Positions 36,347 through 46,134 of a DNA stretch of 64,000 bases are shown here, piece after piece. Source of the stretch: Bog-473 sp963756025 (GTDB lineage Bacteria > Actinomycetota > Acidimicrobiia > Acidimicrobiales > RAAP-2). Where the stretch lies: the NCBI GenBank assembly GCA_963756025.1, contig CAVWMF010000001.1:558001-622000 (forward strand), in the 5' to 3' direction. The notes under the pieces are model-generated. The model did not search any database, was not told the origin of the DNA, and saw only the letters and a program-made list of their open reading frames with translations. The position numbers and the translations under genes were made by a program. How positions within the stretch are numbered: position 1 is the stretch's first letter; each line of letters starts with the position of its first letter.

Positions 36347-37203
36347 GGGGCGGCTCGCCCGACGAGGGTCGGGATCTTCCCTCCGATGGCGGCCGTGACC
36401 CGCCCGGCGGCGGCCAGGAGCTCGCGGGCCAGTTCGGCGAAGCCGTCACCCACGAAGGACTCCGACGGCAGGAGGACGCCTAAGGAGAGGTGCACCGCAC
36501 CGTCAGAGGAGAAGACGGGGGCGCTGATGAAGTCCACGCCGTGGCGAAGGAGGTCGACCAGCTCGCGGGCCAGGGCCATGCGGGCGGGTTCGCTGTTCAC
36601 GTCGGACAGCTGCTCCAGAACGGTGGCGAGCTGGTCCTGGCTCGTCTCGAGCCCGCCGGCGTACCCCCGTTCGCGCACGACGGCTGCGGCATGGCGGTAG
36701 CGGTCCATTTCGGTGGGATCCTGCTTCCCGTTGCGGATCAGCCAGGCGTCGAAGTCGGCGCGGGGCAGCCATGACTTGTACACCAGGCCGGCCGGCGGCA
36801 CGAGGGGCAGGCGGTTGGGCAAGGCGCGGGGTTCCCAGGGCCCCGGGGGCAGGGCGCGGTCGACCGTGACCAGCTCGTCGTTGCTGGCGATCGTGATCGA
36901 GAAGGGCACCCCGAGCCGCGCCGCCAGGCCGCGGATCTCCTCGCGGGCCTCGAACAGGCCTTCCTGGCGCGATTGGGCGGCGTAGCCGAGCGAGGCCAGC
37001 ACCGGACCGAGCGAATACGCCTTGGAGGAGTCCCGCACGATCAGGCCGGCATCGGTCAGACAGGACAGGAGCGAGTGGCACGTGGCCGGGCTGAGGCCCA
37101 GGGCCTGGGCCACCTCGGACCCGCGCTGTGCCTCGGCCGGACGCGAGGCCAGGAACAGCAACACGTCGATGCCTCGCTCGAGCGCCGGGACGCGGACGGC
37201 CAT
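36343..37203 (-). CDS. IclR-family transcriptional regulator
   Basis: The protein has 286 residues. The N-terminal winged helix (ALERGIDVLLFLASRP, then EVAQALGLSPATCHSLLSCL) is followed by the IclR effector domain (residues about 85-250), with RGYAGGLETSQDQLATV and SAPVFSSDGAVHLSLGVLLP. IclR proteins sense aromatic or short-chain acids and control catabolic operons. It lies two bases after the gamma-carbonic-anhydrase-like gene and overlaps the esterase gene by four bases, making a three-gene unit. It is the best candidate regulator for the 30-38 kb catabolic block. Confidence 0.92.
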   Translation of the reverse strand: MAVRVPALERGIDVLLFLASRPAEAQRGSEVAQALGLSPATCHSLLSCLTDAGLIVRDSSKAYSLGPVLASLGYAAQSRQEGLFEAREEIRGLAARLGVPFSITIASNDELVTVDRALPPGPWEPRALPNRLPLVPPAGLVYKSWLPRADFDAWLIRNGKQDPTEMDRYRHAAAVVRERGYAGGLETSQDQLATVLEQLSDVNSEPARMALARELVDLLRHGVDFISAPVFSSDGAVHLSLGVLLPSESFVGDGFAELARELLAAAGRVTAAIGGKIPTLVGRAAP

Positions 37204-37205
37204 GA

Positions 37206-37736
37206 CTACGAATTGCCGCCGTCGAGACGGACGAGGCTGGTGGCGTACCGCTTGCCGTTCCAGACGTAGAGGGCAGCGGCCTCCTCAATGCCGGCCAGGC
37301 CCGATTTGCCCTCCTTGATGATCGCAGGCACGCCGACGGCCAGGGCCCCGGCGGGCACGATCATGTTGTTGGTCACCACCGCGTTGGCGCCGACGGTGGC
37401 GCCCGTCCCGATGACCGCATTGTGCAGGACCACGGAGCCCGAGCCGACCAGGCAACTGTCTTCGAGCAGGCAGCCCTCGAGGTGGGCCAGGTGACCGATG
37501 ACACAGCCGTCACCGACCGTCGTGGGCGTGTCGGCCGTGGCATGGATCACCGTGCCGTCCTGGACCGACGTCCGGGCGCCGATGGTGATGGTGCCGTAGT
37601 CACCCCGCAGGATCGCCCCGGGCCAGATCGTCGACCCGGGGCCGATGATCACGTCGCCGATGACCACGGCATCGGGATGGACGTAGGCGGTGGGGTCGAT
37701 CCGAGGGGCGGTGCCGTCGATCTCGTAAATGGCCAT
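37206..37736 (-). CDS. Gamma-carbonic-anhydrase-like hexapeptide-repeat protein (PaaY/CaiE type)
   Basis: ATG at 37736 (MAIYEIDGTAPRIDPTAYVH) gives 176 residues; upstream in-frame sequence is not protein-like. Left-handed beta-helix hexapeptide repeats run through most of it (AVVIGDVIIGPGSTIWPGAI, LRGDYG). Three zinc-ligand histidines lie in VIHATAD and GHLAHLEG, as in gamma-carbonic anhydrases and PaaY thioesterases. In phenylacetate and carnitine pathways such proteins trim wrong CoA thioesters. Its place next to an IclR gene and a catabolic block supports a housekeeping role for CoA intermediates, as inference. Confidence 0.88.
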   Translation of the reverse strand: MAIYEIDGTAPRIDPTAYVHPDAVVIGDVIIGPGSTIWPGAILRGDYGTITIGARTSVQDGTVIHATADTPTTVGDGCVIGHLAHLEGCLLEDSCLVGSGSVVLHNAVIGTGATVGANAVVTNNMIVPAGALAVGVPAIIKEGKSGLAGIEEAAALYVWNGKRYATSLVRLDGGNS

Positions 37737-37880
37737 GGTCGTCGAACTTACTGGTTCGCTTGCAACCCATGTCATCGATTGTTCCCGTACAACCTGGCCA
37801 GAAGCGGGTCGCTTGACATCGGATACCATCTCGGGTTCGGGCTCTGAGTGGGCCATGGCCAGCCGAAGTCGGGGTGAACG

Positions 37881-40852
37881 GTGAAGGGACAGCGCAAGGG
37901 TCGGGGGCATGTGGTGTCCGTTTGCAGGCGCCTGGGGGTGTCTGTGACGGCGGCGCTTCTCGTGGTGCTCGGGGCCGGGGTGTTCGGAGGTGGGTCGCCC
38001 GCCTTCGCAGTGACGGCGACCAACACCGCGCTCAGTTCCTCGGTCAACCCCTCGACCTTCGGGCAGAGCGTCACCTTCACCGCCACGGTCACCGGGTCGA
38101 CCCCCACCGGCACCGTGGCCTTCTCCACCGGCGCCGGCCATCACCGGTTGCGGTGCCCAGCCGGTCGACGGTGTCCGGCATCGCGACCTGCACCACTCGA
38201 CCCTCGCGGTCGGACGTCCAGCCGATCACGGCCACCTACAGCGGGGATACCAACAACGGCCCCAGCATCGGCACGGTGAGCCAGACGGTGAACCCGGTCG
38301 CCTCGGTCACTGTCCTCGGCTCCTCGCTCAACCCCTCGACCTTCGGCCAGAGCGTCACGTTCACGGCTACGGTCACGGGAGCCAGCCCGACCGGCACCGT
38401 GGACTTCTCGGGCACCGGCATCAGCGGTTGCGGGGCCCAGGCCCTCAACGGCTCCGGCGTGGCGACCTGCACCACGACGACCATCCCCGTGGGCAGCGAG
38501 ACCGTCACCGCCGGCTACAGCGGCGACGCCAACAACGCCGTCAGCAGCAAGACGCTGACCCAGACGGTGAACGCCGCCACCTCGGGCACCGTCATCGTGT
38601 CCTCGCAGAACCCCTCGACGTTCGGCCAGAGCGTCACCTTCACCGCCACCGTCACCGGGTCGAACCCGACCGGCACCGTGGCCTTCACGGGCGGCGGCAT
38701 CAGCACCTGCGCCGCCCAGCCCCTCAACGGCTCGGGCGTGGCGACGTGCGCCACGGCGGGTCTGGCGGTCGGCGCCGGGCAGCCCATCACCGCCACCTAC
38801 AGCGGCGACGGCAATAACGTGACCAGCAACAACACGGTGAGCCAGACCGTGAACGCCGTCACCTCGGGCACCACCCTCACCTCCACGGCGAACCCCTCGA
38901 CGGTCGGCCAGAGCGTCACCTTCACCGCCACGGTCACCGGGTCGAGCCCGACCGGCACCATCCACTTCACGACCGGGGGCACCGCGATCGCGGGTTGCGG
39001 GACCCGGACGCTGGTCGGCGGCTCCGTCACCTGCACGACAACGGCCCTGGTGGCGGGAACCCAGACCATCGGCGCGGCCTACAGCGGGGATGCCAACAAC
39101 GCGGCGAGCACGGGCACGCTGTCGCAGACGGTGAACACCGTCACCACGGCGACCGCCGTCGGCTCCTCGGCCAACCCGTCGACCGCAGGTGTCCCGGTCA
39201 CGTACACCGCGACGGTGGCGCCCACCCCGGATGGGGGAACGGTCGCCTTCTCGGACAACGGCACCACGATCGCCGGCTGCGCGGCGCAGCCCGTCAACGG
39301 GTCCGGCTCGGCGACCTGCTCGCTGACGTATGCGTCGGCCAACAGCCACAACGTCCTGGCCGTCTACAGCGGCGACGCGACGTACGCCGGCTCCACGTCA
39401 CCGGCCCTGACCCAGGTGGTCAACCAGGTGACCACAGCGACAATCTTGACCACGTCGCCCGAATCCCTCCACGTTCGGCCAGTCGGTCAGCCTCCTGGCC
39501 ACGGTGAACCCGGCCGATGGCGGGACGCCGACCGGGAGCGTGGAGTTCTTCGACGGCAGCACGCTCGCTCGGCACGGCCACCCTGGGGGGCGGGGGCGTG
39601 TCCACGTCGGCCCTGGCGCCAAATCAGGCCCAGCTCTCGATCGCCACGCTGAGCCAGGGCACGCACTCCATCACCGCCGTCTACAGCGGCGACGCGCTGA
39701 ACGACGGCGAGCACGTCGACTCCGGTCTCCCAGGTGGTGAATCCCCAGCCCCCGCCGCTGCCGGCGACCACGACCGTGCTGACCTCCACCGCGAATCCGA
39801 CCGTCGTGGGTCGCCCGGAGCGGCTGACCGCCACGGTGACCCCGACGACACCGGGGGCGTCGATCACCGGCTCGGTCGAGTTCTTCGACGGCACCATCGC
39901 GCTGGGCACGGTCCCGCTGTCGGGCGATCAGGCGGTGGTGTCCATTGAGGCGAAGGTGGCAGGCACCTACGCGCTCACCGCCTCCTATGGCGGCGACACG
40001 TCCAACGCTGCCAGCACGTCGGCCACGGTGGACCTGGTCGCGGTCAACTACGGCCCGCCCGGCACCCAGGGCTACTGGCTGGTCGGCTCCGACGGCGGGA
40101 TCTTCACGTTCGGCGCGGCCCAGTTCTACGGTTCGACGGGCGCCCTCCGGTTGCAACGCCCCGTCGTCGGCATCACCGCGACCAATGACCTGCAGGGCTA
40201 CTGGTTGGTGGCCTCCGACGGGGGCATCTTCTCCTTCGGCGATGCCCCGTTCTACGGCTCCATCCCCGGGATCGGCCTGGCCCCGGCGGGGACGCCGGGA
40301 GCGGTGCGGAAGCTGAACGCACCCATCGTCGGCATGGTCCCCTCGGCGGACGGCGGCGGGTACTTCATGGTCGGCTCTGACGGCGGGGTGTTCACCTTCG
40401 GCGACGCCAGGTTCGAAGGATCCTGCCCGGGTATCGGTGGGTGCGCCGGCGCCGCCGTGACCGTGATGCCCGACGCCACCGGGAACGGGTACTGGGTCGT
40501 GACGGTGACGGGCGACGTCTACACCTTCGGCGACGCCAACTACTACGGCGGCCCGGGCCCGCAGGCCGTGCCCGTGACCTCGGCCGTCGCCACGCCGGAC
40601 GGGAAGGGCTACTGGATCCTCTTCTCCAACGGGGTCATCGCCGCCTACGGCGACGCCGGTAACTTCGGCAGCCCGGCGGGGGTCTTCGGGGGCGTGAACC
40701 CGGCCACGGCGATCGTGGCCACCAGCGACGGCCAGGGCTACTGGGTCACGTCGGCCAACGGGTCGGTCTACACCTTCGGCGACGCTCTCTTCTACGGCGC
40801 CATGGCCGGCACCAGGCTCAACGGCCCGATCATCGCCGCCACCGGGTTCTAG
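37881..40852 (+). CDS. Secreted Ig-like-repeat protein with C-terminal SDGGIF repeats (several frame breaks)
   Basis: GTG at 37881 opens a signal peptide (LGVSVTAALLVVLGAGVF, then GSPAFA). About eight Ig-like (Big_3-type) units of about 90 residues follow, each with NPSTFGQSVTFTATVTG, PTGTVAF and ITATYSGDGNN. The last 270 residues carry five or six GYWLVGSDGGIFTFG / FYGS units like those at 7051-8937 and end ATGF. The sense frame shifts near 38145, 39465-39500, 39560 and 39720. Each shift is one or two bases within GC-rich repeats, so assembly error is a strong alternative to decay. A surface-exposed adhesive or matrix protein is likely; no catalytic site is visible. Confidence 0.75.
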
Positions 40853-40861
40853 CCCATTGGT

Positions 40862-41065
40862 CTAGATGTGGTGGATGGCCCAGTGCACCACCTGGTAGAT
40901 CCGCCAGCCGAGGTAGACGACGGTGGCCAGCAGCATGAACTTGAAGTACCAGGGGATCGGAGTGCGCTCCTGGTCGGCCAGGATGGTCCCGCAAGCCGGG
41001 CATTCACCCTCCTCGCCCAGGTCCTCGTCCTCCACCAGCGTGTCGCACTCCTCGCACCAGGCCAC
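40862..41065 (-). CDS. Small zinc-ribbon membrane protein
   Basis: The GTG at 41065 shares its G with the TAG stop of der (TAGTG). The 67-residue product starts VAWCEECDTLVEDEDL and has a second pair CPACGT, giving a zinc ribbon in the first 30 residues. A hydrophobic helix (YFKFMLLATVVYLGWRIYQV) ends the protein. It is translationally coupled to der and probably faces the cytoplasm with its ribbon. It resembles small actinobacterial membrane ribbons of unknown role. The overlap with der suggests a shared function around ribosomes or the membrane, as inference. Confidence 0.65.
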   Translation of the reverse strand: MAWCEECDTLVEDEDLGEEGECPACGTILADQERTPIPWYFKFMLLATVVYLGWRIYQVVHWAIHHI

Positions 41066-42397
41066 TACTTGCCGCCGATACGAACCCGCAGCTTCATCGG
41101 AGTGGCGCCGAACTCGAACTTCTCGCGCAGTCCCCGCTCGATGTAGCGGATGTAGGTCTGGGGCAGGCGGCCGTTGGTGAAGAGGGTGAAGGTGGGCGGA
41201 TCGATGGCGCCCTGCACGATGTAGCGGATGCGGGCCCGCGGGGCGGCCTGGCGCAGCTGGATCTCCTGGAGGGCCCGGTTGAGGGCACCGGTCGGGACAC
41301 GCTGGTGGTAGGCCTCCACCGAATCGCGCAGGGCGGGGAGGATCCGGTGCACGCCCTTGCCCGACTTGGCCGAGAGCTTGAGGACGGGGGCCGAGCCGAG
41401 GAAGGCGAGGCGGTCCCCCACCCCGGCCAGGACGTCGTCCCGGTCGTCCACCTTGACCAGGTCCCATTTGTTGAGCACCACGATGGCGGGGCAGCCCGAG
41501 ACGCCGATGCGCTCGGCCAGGCGCTGGTCCTGGTGGGAGGCCCCGACGGTGGCGTCGATGACCAGGACGGCGATGTCGGCCCGCTCGAGCGCCCGCAGGG
41601 CCCGGAGGACGGAGTGGTGCTCGGTGCCGCGCTCGGTGCGGGCGGGACGGCGCAGCCCCGCCGTGTCGATGAAGCAGACGGGGCCGTCGGGGGTCTCGAC
41701 GACGGTGTCGATGGCGTCGCGGGTGGTCCCCGGCATGTCGTGCACCACGGAGCGCTCTTCGCCGAGCAACTTGTTGAACAGGGTCGACTTGCCCACGTTG
41801 GGCCGGCCGATGATGGCCACGCGCGGCGTGCCACCGGGTCCCGGTGCGGGCGGCGGAGGCGGCGGCCTCTTCCTGCTCCTCGGTCGGGAGGGGCGGCGGC
41901 AGGAGGTCGACCACGGCGTCGAGGAGGTCACCGGTGCCCCGCCCGTGCAGGGCGCTCACCGGGAAGGGGTCGCCCACCCCGAGCGAGACGAACTCCCAGG
42001 CGGCCGCTTCGCGGTTGGTGTCGTCCACCTTGTTGACCACCAGGCGGACGGGCGGACCGGCCCGGCGGATGACCTTGGCCGCGGCCAGGTCCTCGTCGGT
42101 GACCCCGGTCGTCACGTCGACCACCAGGAGCACGACGTCGGCCTCGGCCAGGGCCCGTTCGGCCTGCTCGCTCACCTTGGTCGTCAGCGCGTCGCCGCCG
42201 GCCAACCAGCCGCCGGTGTCCATGATGGAGAAGGGCACGCCGACCCACTCGGCCGTGAGGACCTTGCGGTCGCGGGTGACCCCGGGCTCTTCCTCGACCA
42301 CGGCGGCGCGCTCCCCCACGATGCGGTTGACCAGGGAGGACTTGCCGACGTTGGGGCGACCGGCCACCACGACCATGGGGAGCTGGCCCGGGATCAT
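41065..42397 (-). CDS. der: Ribosome-associated GTPase Der (EngA), one frameshift
   Basis: Two consecutive GTPase domains are present: the first with GRPNVGKSSLV, DTGGW and NKVD, the second with GRPNVGKSTLF, DTAGL and NKWD, followed by a KH-like C-terminal domain (LRVRIGGK at the end). This tandem arrangement is unique to Der, needed for 50S ribosome assembly and usually essential. The first frame runs out in an Arg/Ala-rich stretch near 41850, and the second domain continues one base out of frame. Because the gene is essential, an indel error near 41840-41880 is likelier than a real mutation. A short acidic frame upstream (42394-42507) may be its real N-terminus. Confidence 0.9.
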
Positions 42398-42507
42398 GGC
42401 GGCGGGACCGGCCTCGTCGACTCTATCTCGTCGGGCTCTGTGGCATCGGGGTCCACGGGTTCGGTGTCAGGGTCCAGAGGAGCGGGGTCTATAGGAAGGG
42501 TGCTCAT
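42394..42507 (-). CDS. Short acidic Pro-rich frame ahead of der
   Basis: ATG at 42507 overlaps the stop of the DUF512 gene (ATGA) and encodes 37 residues (MSTLPIDPAPLDPDTEPVDP, then DATEPDEIES). It ends with TGA overlapping the der ATG. Actinobacterial Der proteins often begin with an acidic tail, so this may be the true N-terminus separated from der by a one-base error near 42400-42415. Otherwise it is a tiny coupled leader peptide. Confidence 0.4.
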   Translation of the reverse strand: MSTLPIDPAPLDPDTEPVDPDATEPDEIESTRPVPPP

Positions 42508-43897
42508 GCGGCGCAGGCCGATCGGAACGAGGTGCCGTCGAGGGCGGCCCGGAGCGAGGTGCCGTCGGTCGGGACCACTTCGACCGGTCTAGGCAGGTCG
42601 GCCAGGGTGAGGCCGTCGAGGAAGCGGCCCTCGTTGAGGCAGGCATCGGGAAGGAGGTACCGGGTGTCCTCGGGACTCGTGGCGAGGGCGCGGGCGATGT
42701 CCTCGCCGGTGAGCAGGCCGGCGACGCCGATGTTGCCCCCGAAGAAGTCGTTGGCGATCTCGCGGACGGTGATGTCGTGGCGGGGGTGCTCGCCCAGCAG
42801 GGGCCGCAGGATGCGGGCGCCGTAGGTCCCGGTCAGCACGGTGACGGGCCGGGGGTCGGCGAACGGCGCCGGCACGAGGTCGGGCATGCGGGGGGCGCGG
42901 TAGCCCTCGGCCGGGGCGGCGTCGACCGAGGCGAAGAAGCCGTGGCGCACGCCACCGGGGCCCTTGCTGGGCCGGGTTGGTGAAGGCGTTCTGGAAGGCC
43001 CGGGCCATGCCGATGCCGTTCTCGTGCTGGGGAAACTCGTCGTAGGCCCGGGCGGCGGGGAACGGCCGGTCGGCCAGCAGGTAGTACTCGTCGGCGGCGT
43101 AGACCAGGCGGCGGCCGAGGGTCTTCTTGAAGATGCGCTGCCACTCGTTGACGGTGTCGACGACGAAGGCCGCCTCCTCGGTCGTGTGGGCCCGCATCTC
43201 GGCCTCATTGGAGAACTGGCTGATGCCGAGGGGCACGACCCCGACCGTGGCCAGGTTCGGGTACTGGTCGAGCACCCCGGCCAGCGTGTCCTCGAGCGCC
43301 ATGCCGTCGTTGACGCCCGGGCAGACCACGACCTGGCCGTGCACCTCGATGCCCGCCATCCAGCAACACGCTCAACCAGCGCAGGCTCGTCGCCCCCTTG
43401 GGGTTGCGCAACATGTGGGCCCGCAGCTCGGGGTCCGTGCTGTGGATCGAGACGAACAGGGGGCCGAGGCGTTCGGTGAGGATCCGTTCCGCATCGAGCT
43501 CGGTGAACCTGGTCAACGTCGTGAAGTTCCCGTACAGGAACGAGAGCCGATAGTCGTCGTCCTTGAGGTACAGGCTCTTCCGCATGCCTTTGGGCAGCTG
43601 GTAGATGAAACAGAAGGCGCAGTGGTTGTCGCAGGTCCTGATGCGGTCGAACACCGCCGAGGACACTTCGACCCCGAAGGGCTCGCCCGGCAGCTTGTCG
43701 ATCTTGACCAGCCTGGGGAGGGCCGCACCGGCGCGCTTGACCATCACGCTGAGGTCATCGGCGTCGGTCAGTTGCTGGAAATCGATGACGTCGCGCGGCT
43801 CCTGCCCGTTGAGGGAGAGCAGCTCATCGCCCACGGCCAGGCCGGCCCGAGCAGCCGGCGACGCCTCGGTGACCGAAGTCACCGTGGGAGCGGACAT
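42504..43897 (-). CDS. PDZ / radical-SAM / DUF512 protein, frameshifted
   Basis: Residues 1-70 form a PDZ-like domain (SPAARAGLAVGDELLSLNG). The radical-SAM cluster motif is CDNHCAFCFIYQLP (C-x3-C-x2-C), with RKSLYLKDDDYRLSFLYGNF after it. The DUF512 C-terminus includes RPVTVLTGTYGARIL and VPTDGTSLRAALDG. The sense frame breaks near 43360 (before GIEVHGQVVVCPGVNDG) and near 42965 (before HGFFASVD); two one-base corrections give a normal protein of about 460 residues. The family often neighbours der, as here, and is thought to act in RNA or ribosome-related chemistry, though its reaction is unknown. Confidence 0.85.
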
Positions 43898-44253
43898 GGG
43901 CTACAGGTTAGTGGGGGTGGGTGGGGGCGGGGGTCGGGGGGCTCGCGAACGGGTTTTGACGGTCTGGTCAGATCTCGGACACCCACTCAGCGGAGCCGGA
44001 GGCGAAATGGGGTGAAGGCGTGCCGTCTTATGCGCAGCATGTGCGACGTACGCCTTCCTCATTCGGAAATTTCGAGGACGCTCCAGAGTGGACGTGCATT
44101 CCCCCAGGTCATCCCCAGTAAATCTTCCGCTGTCCCGGGGGTAACGTCGATCAGGCCGCGACCCGGCGTCGGTCCGCCTCGCCTCGTAGAAACCATCGCT
44201 TGCCCACAGTCGGCGGGCCGCAACCCGGTCCCATGACAAAGGAGAGAGAAGTT
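43898..44253. other. Intergenic region with G-rich tract and hairpin
   Basis: Positions about 43911-43942 are a nearly pure G run on the plus strand (GGGGGTGGGTGGGGGCGGGG and on), able to form a G-quadruplex just upstream of the divergent DUF512 gene. Positions 44014-44057 form a hairpin with arms GAAGGCGT / ACGCCTTC extended by CGTC/GACG. AAAGGAGAG near 44240 is the ribosome site of the next gene. No gene is seen in this stretch. Confidence 0.5.
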
Positions 44254-45060
44254 ATGACAGATGCAGTCAAGCCCAACCCGGTCGTCTTCATCCATGGCTT
44301 GTGGATCCACGCCTCCGCCTGGCAACCCTGGATAGAGCTGTTCGAAAGCCGCGGCTACAGCGCGACGGCACCGGGCTGGCCGGGCGACGCCGAGACGGTC
44401 GCCGAGACCCGGGACCATCCCGAGGCGATGAACGACGTCGGCATCGCTGAGGTCGTCGACCACTACGCCGAGCTCATCGGCACCCCCGAGGTAAAGCCGA
44501 TCCTGATCGGCCACTCCTTCGGAGGTCTCTTCGCGCAGGAGCTGCTCGCCAACGGCGTCGGTGCGGCCGCGGTCGCCATCGATCCCGCGCCCATCAAGGG
44601 CGTGAAGGCGCTGCCGTTTGCCCAGCTGAAATCAGCGTTCCCCGTGCTCGACAATCCGGCGAACCGCCACCGAGGCGTCTCCTTGAACGAAAAGCAGTTC
44701 CACTACGCCTTCGGGAACACGCTGAGCGAGGAGGAGTCCGACGCCCTCCATGCCGCTTGGACCATCCCCGGTCCGGGCAAGCCGCTGTTCCAGGATGCGG
44801 GCGCGAACTTTTCCAAGCACTCCCCCGCCAAGGTGGACACCCATCTCGCCGAACGAGGGCCACTCCTGCTGACCTCCGGAACCGAGGATCACACCGTCCC
44901 GCTGAAGGTGACCAAGGAGGTCTTCAAGATGTACGAGAAGGGCCCGGGCGACACGGAGTTCCATGAATTCGAAGGTCGCGGCCACTCCCTGACCATGGAC
45001 AGCGGCTGGAAGGACGTGGCCGAGGTCGCCCTGGCCTGGCTCGAATCCAAGGGATTCTGA
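44254..45060 (+). CDS. Alpha/beta hydrolase
   Basis: ATG at 44254 (MTDAVKPNPVVFIHGLWIHA) with AAAGGAGAG upstream gives 268 residues. HGLW is the oxyanion loop, ILIGHSFGGLFAQ the nucleophile elbow (Ser), SGTEDHTVP the acid (Asp) and EGRGHSLTMD the His. The lid segment (NANFSKHSPAKV-like region) is about 70 residues. It belongs to the broad esterase/haloperoxidase-like group; the substrate cannot be assigned. It is not in an operon: the region upstream is intergenic and the next gene converges. Confidence 0.88.
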   Translation: MTDAVKPNPVVFIHGLWIHASAWQPWIELFESRGYSATAPGWPGDAETVAETRDHPEAMNDVGIAEVVDHYAELIGTPEVKPILIGHSFGGLFAQELLANGVGAAAVAIDPAPIKGVKALPFAQLKSAFPVLDNPANRHRGVSLNEKQFHYAFGNTLSEEESDALHAAWTIPGPGKPLFQDAGANFSKHSPAKVDTHLAERGPLLLTSGTEDHTVPLKVTKEVFKMYEKGPGDTEFHEFEGRGHSLTMDSGWKDVAEVALAWLESKGF

Positions 45061-45087
45061 GCTGCAGCCGAGGGACGGTGACGCCCT

Positions 45088-46026
45088 TTACGGATGGGTC
45101 GCTGCGGTGAAGTAGTGGCCCTGGTCCAGGTCCTCGATGAGGCCCGGCTGCACCGGCTGCCAGTCCAGGAGCTCGCGGGTGAGGGTGCTCGAGGCCGGGC
45201 TGTCCATCCCGAAGAAATGGGCCAGGAAGCTGAAGTGCCCGGCGTCTTCGGGTGCGATGGAGACGACAGGAACGTCCAGGTGCCGGCCGATGACCTCGGC
45301 GATGTCGCGGGTGGGCACGCCCTCGTCGGCCGCGCCGTGCAGGGTGGATCCGGCCGGAGCGTTCTCGAGGGCCAGGCGGAAGAGGTGCGCAGCATCGAGC
45401 CGGTGCACGGCGGGCCAGCGGTTCGACCCGTCACCGATGTACCCCGAGACACCCGTGTCCCGGGCGATCGAGACGAGGGTGGCCATGAAGCCGTTGTCGC
45501 CGTCGCCGTGACAGGTCGGGGAAAGGCGCACGATCGACGAGCGCACGCCCCGCTCGGCCAGGGAGAGGGTGAATTCCGCCGTGGCCCAGCGGGCTTGGGG
45601 GCCCGGCGGGCATGGCGCGCCGGGTGGCGTCGTCCACGTGCCCGTCGAGCTCGGTGGCCATCTGGCCGGGCGACAGCCCGAGCAGGCCCGAGGCGATGAC
45701 CAATGGCCGGTCGGAACCCGCCAACGCCTCGCCGAACACTTCGACCGCCTGGCGATCCGCCGTGGCCGCACCCTCGAAGTCACCGGTGAAGGCGATGTCG
45801 TGCTTGAAGGCCAGGTGGATCACGCCGTCGGACTTCTCGGCGGTCTTGCGCGAGGGTGTCCAGGTCGTCGAGGGTGCCGAGCTCTACCTCGGCCCCGGCG
45901 GCTTTGAGGGCGGCGGCCGAGGCGTCGGAGCGGGCCAGGCCCACCACCTCGTGATCCCGCCTCGATGAGTTCGGCGACGACGGCGGAGCCGATCCAGCCG
46001 GATGCCCCGGTGACGAAAATGCGCAT
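45088..46026 (-). CDS. NAD(P)-dependent epimerase/dehydratase-like SDR, frameshifted
   Basis: ATG at 46026 opens MRIFVTGASGWIGSAVVAEL, the extended-SDR cofactor motif (TGxxGxxG). Later segments are AFKHDIAFTGDFEGAATADR, PLVIASGLLG, ERGVRSSIVRLSPTCHGDGD and, at the C-terminus, SNRWPAVHRLDAAHLFRLAL. The sense frame changes near 45950, 45850 and 45605; three small corrections give about 310 residues. Members of this group reduce or epimerise small molecules with NADPH. The gene is divergent from a TetR regulator with two operator-like repeats in between, so it is probably the TetR target. Confidence 0.8.
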
Positions 46027-46067
46027 GGTACGTACCTCCAGATATGACGGTCCTTGGAGTGGGGCCG

Positions 46068-46118
46068 ATGTCAGTTGCTGTCATCACCATAGCATCCATG
46101 TCAGCCGCTGTCATCACC
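46068..46118. promoter_or_regulatory. Two TetR operator-like sites, 30 bp apart
   Basis: ATGTCAGTTGCTGTCATCACC (46068-46088) and ATGTCAGCCGCTGTCATCACC (46098-46118) differ at two bases. Each is nearly self-complementary around TGTCAG-N3-CTGTCA. The spacing of exactly 30 bp is about three helical turns, so two dimers could bind on one face. They sit between the divergent epimerase and TetR genes. Confidence 0.7.
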
Positions 46119-46134
46119 GAGTACGATATGTGCG

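Noticed and set aside
38141..39349. Minus-strand open frame across the Ig-like repeats
   Set aside because: Low-complexity Arg/Gly/Ala sequence that repeats with the Ig units of the real plus-strand gene.
37881..40852. Phase-variable slippage in the Ig-repeat gene
   Set aside because: The frame breaks do not sit in long homopolymers or short tandem repeats, and similar breaks hit housekeeping genes nearby, so error is likelier than programmed switching.
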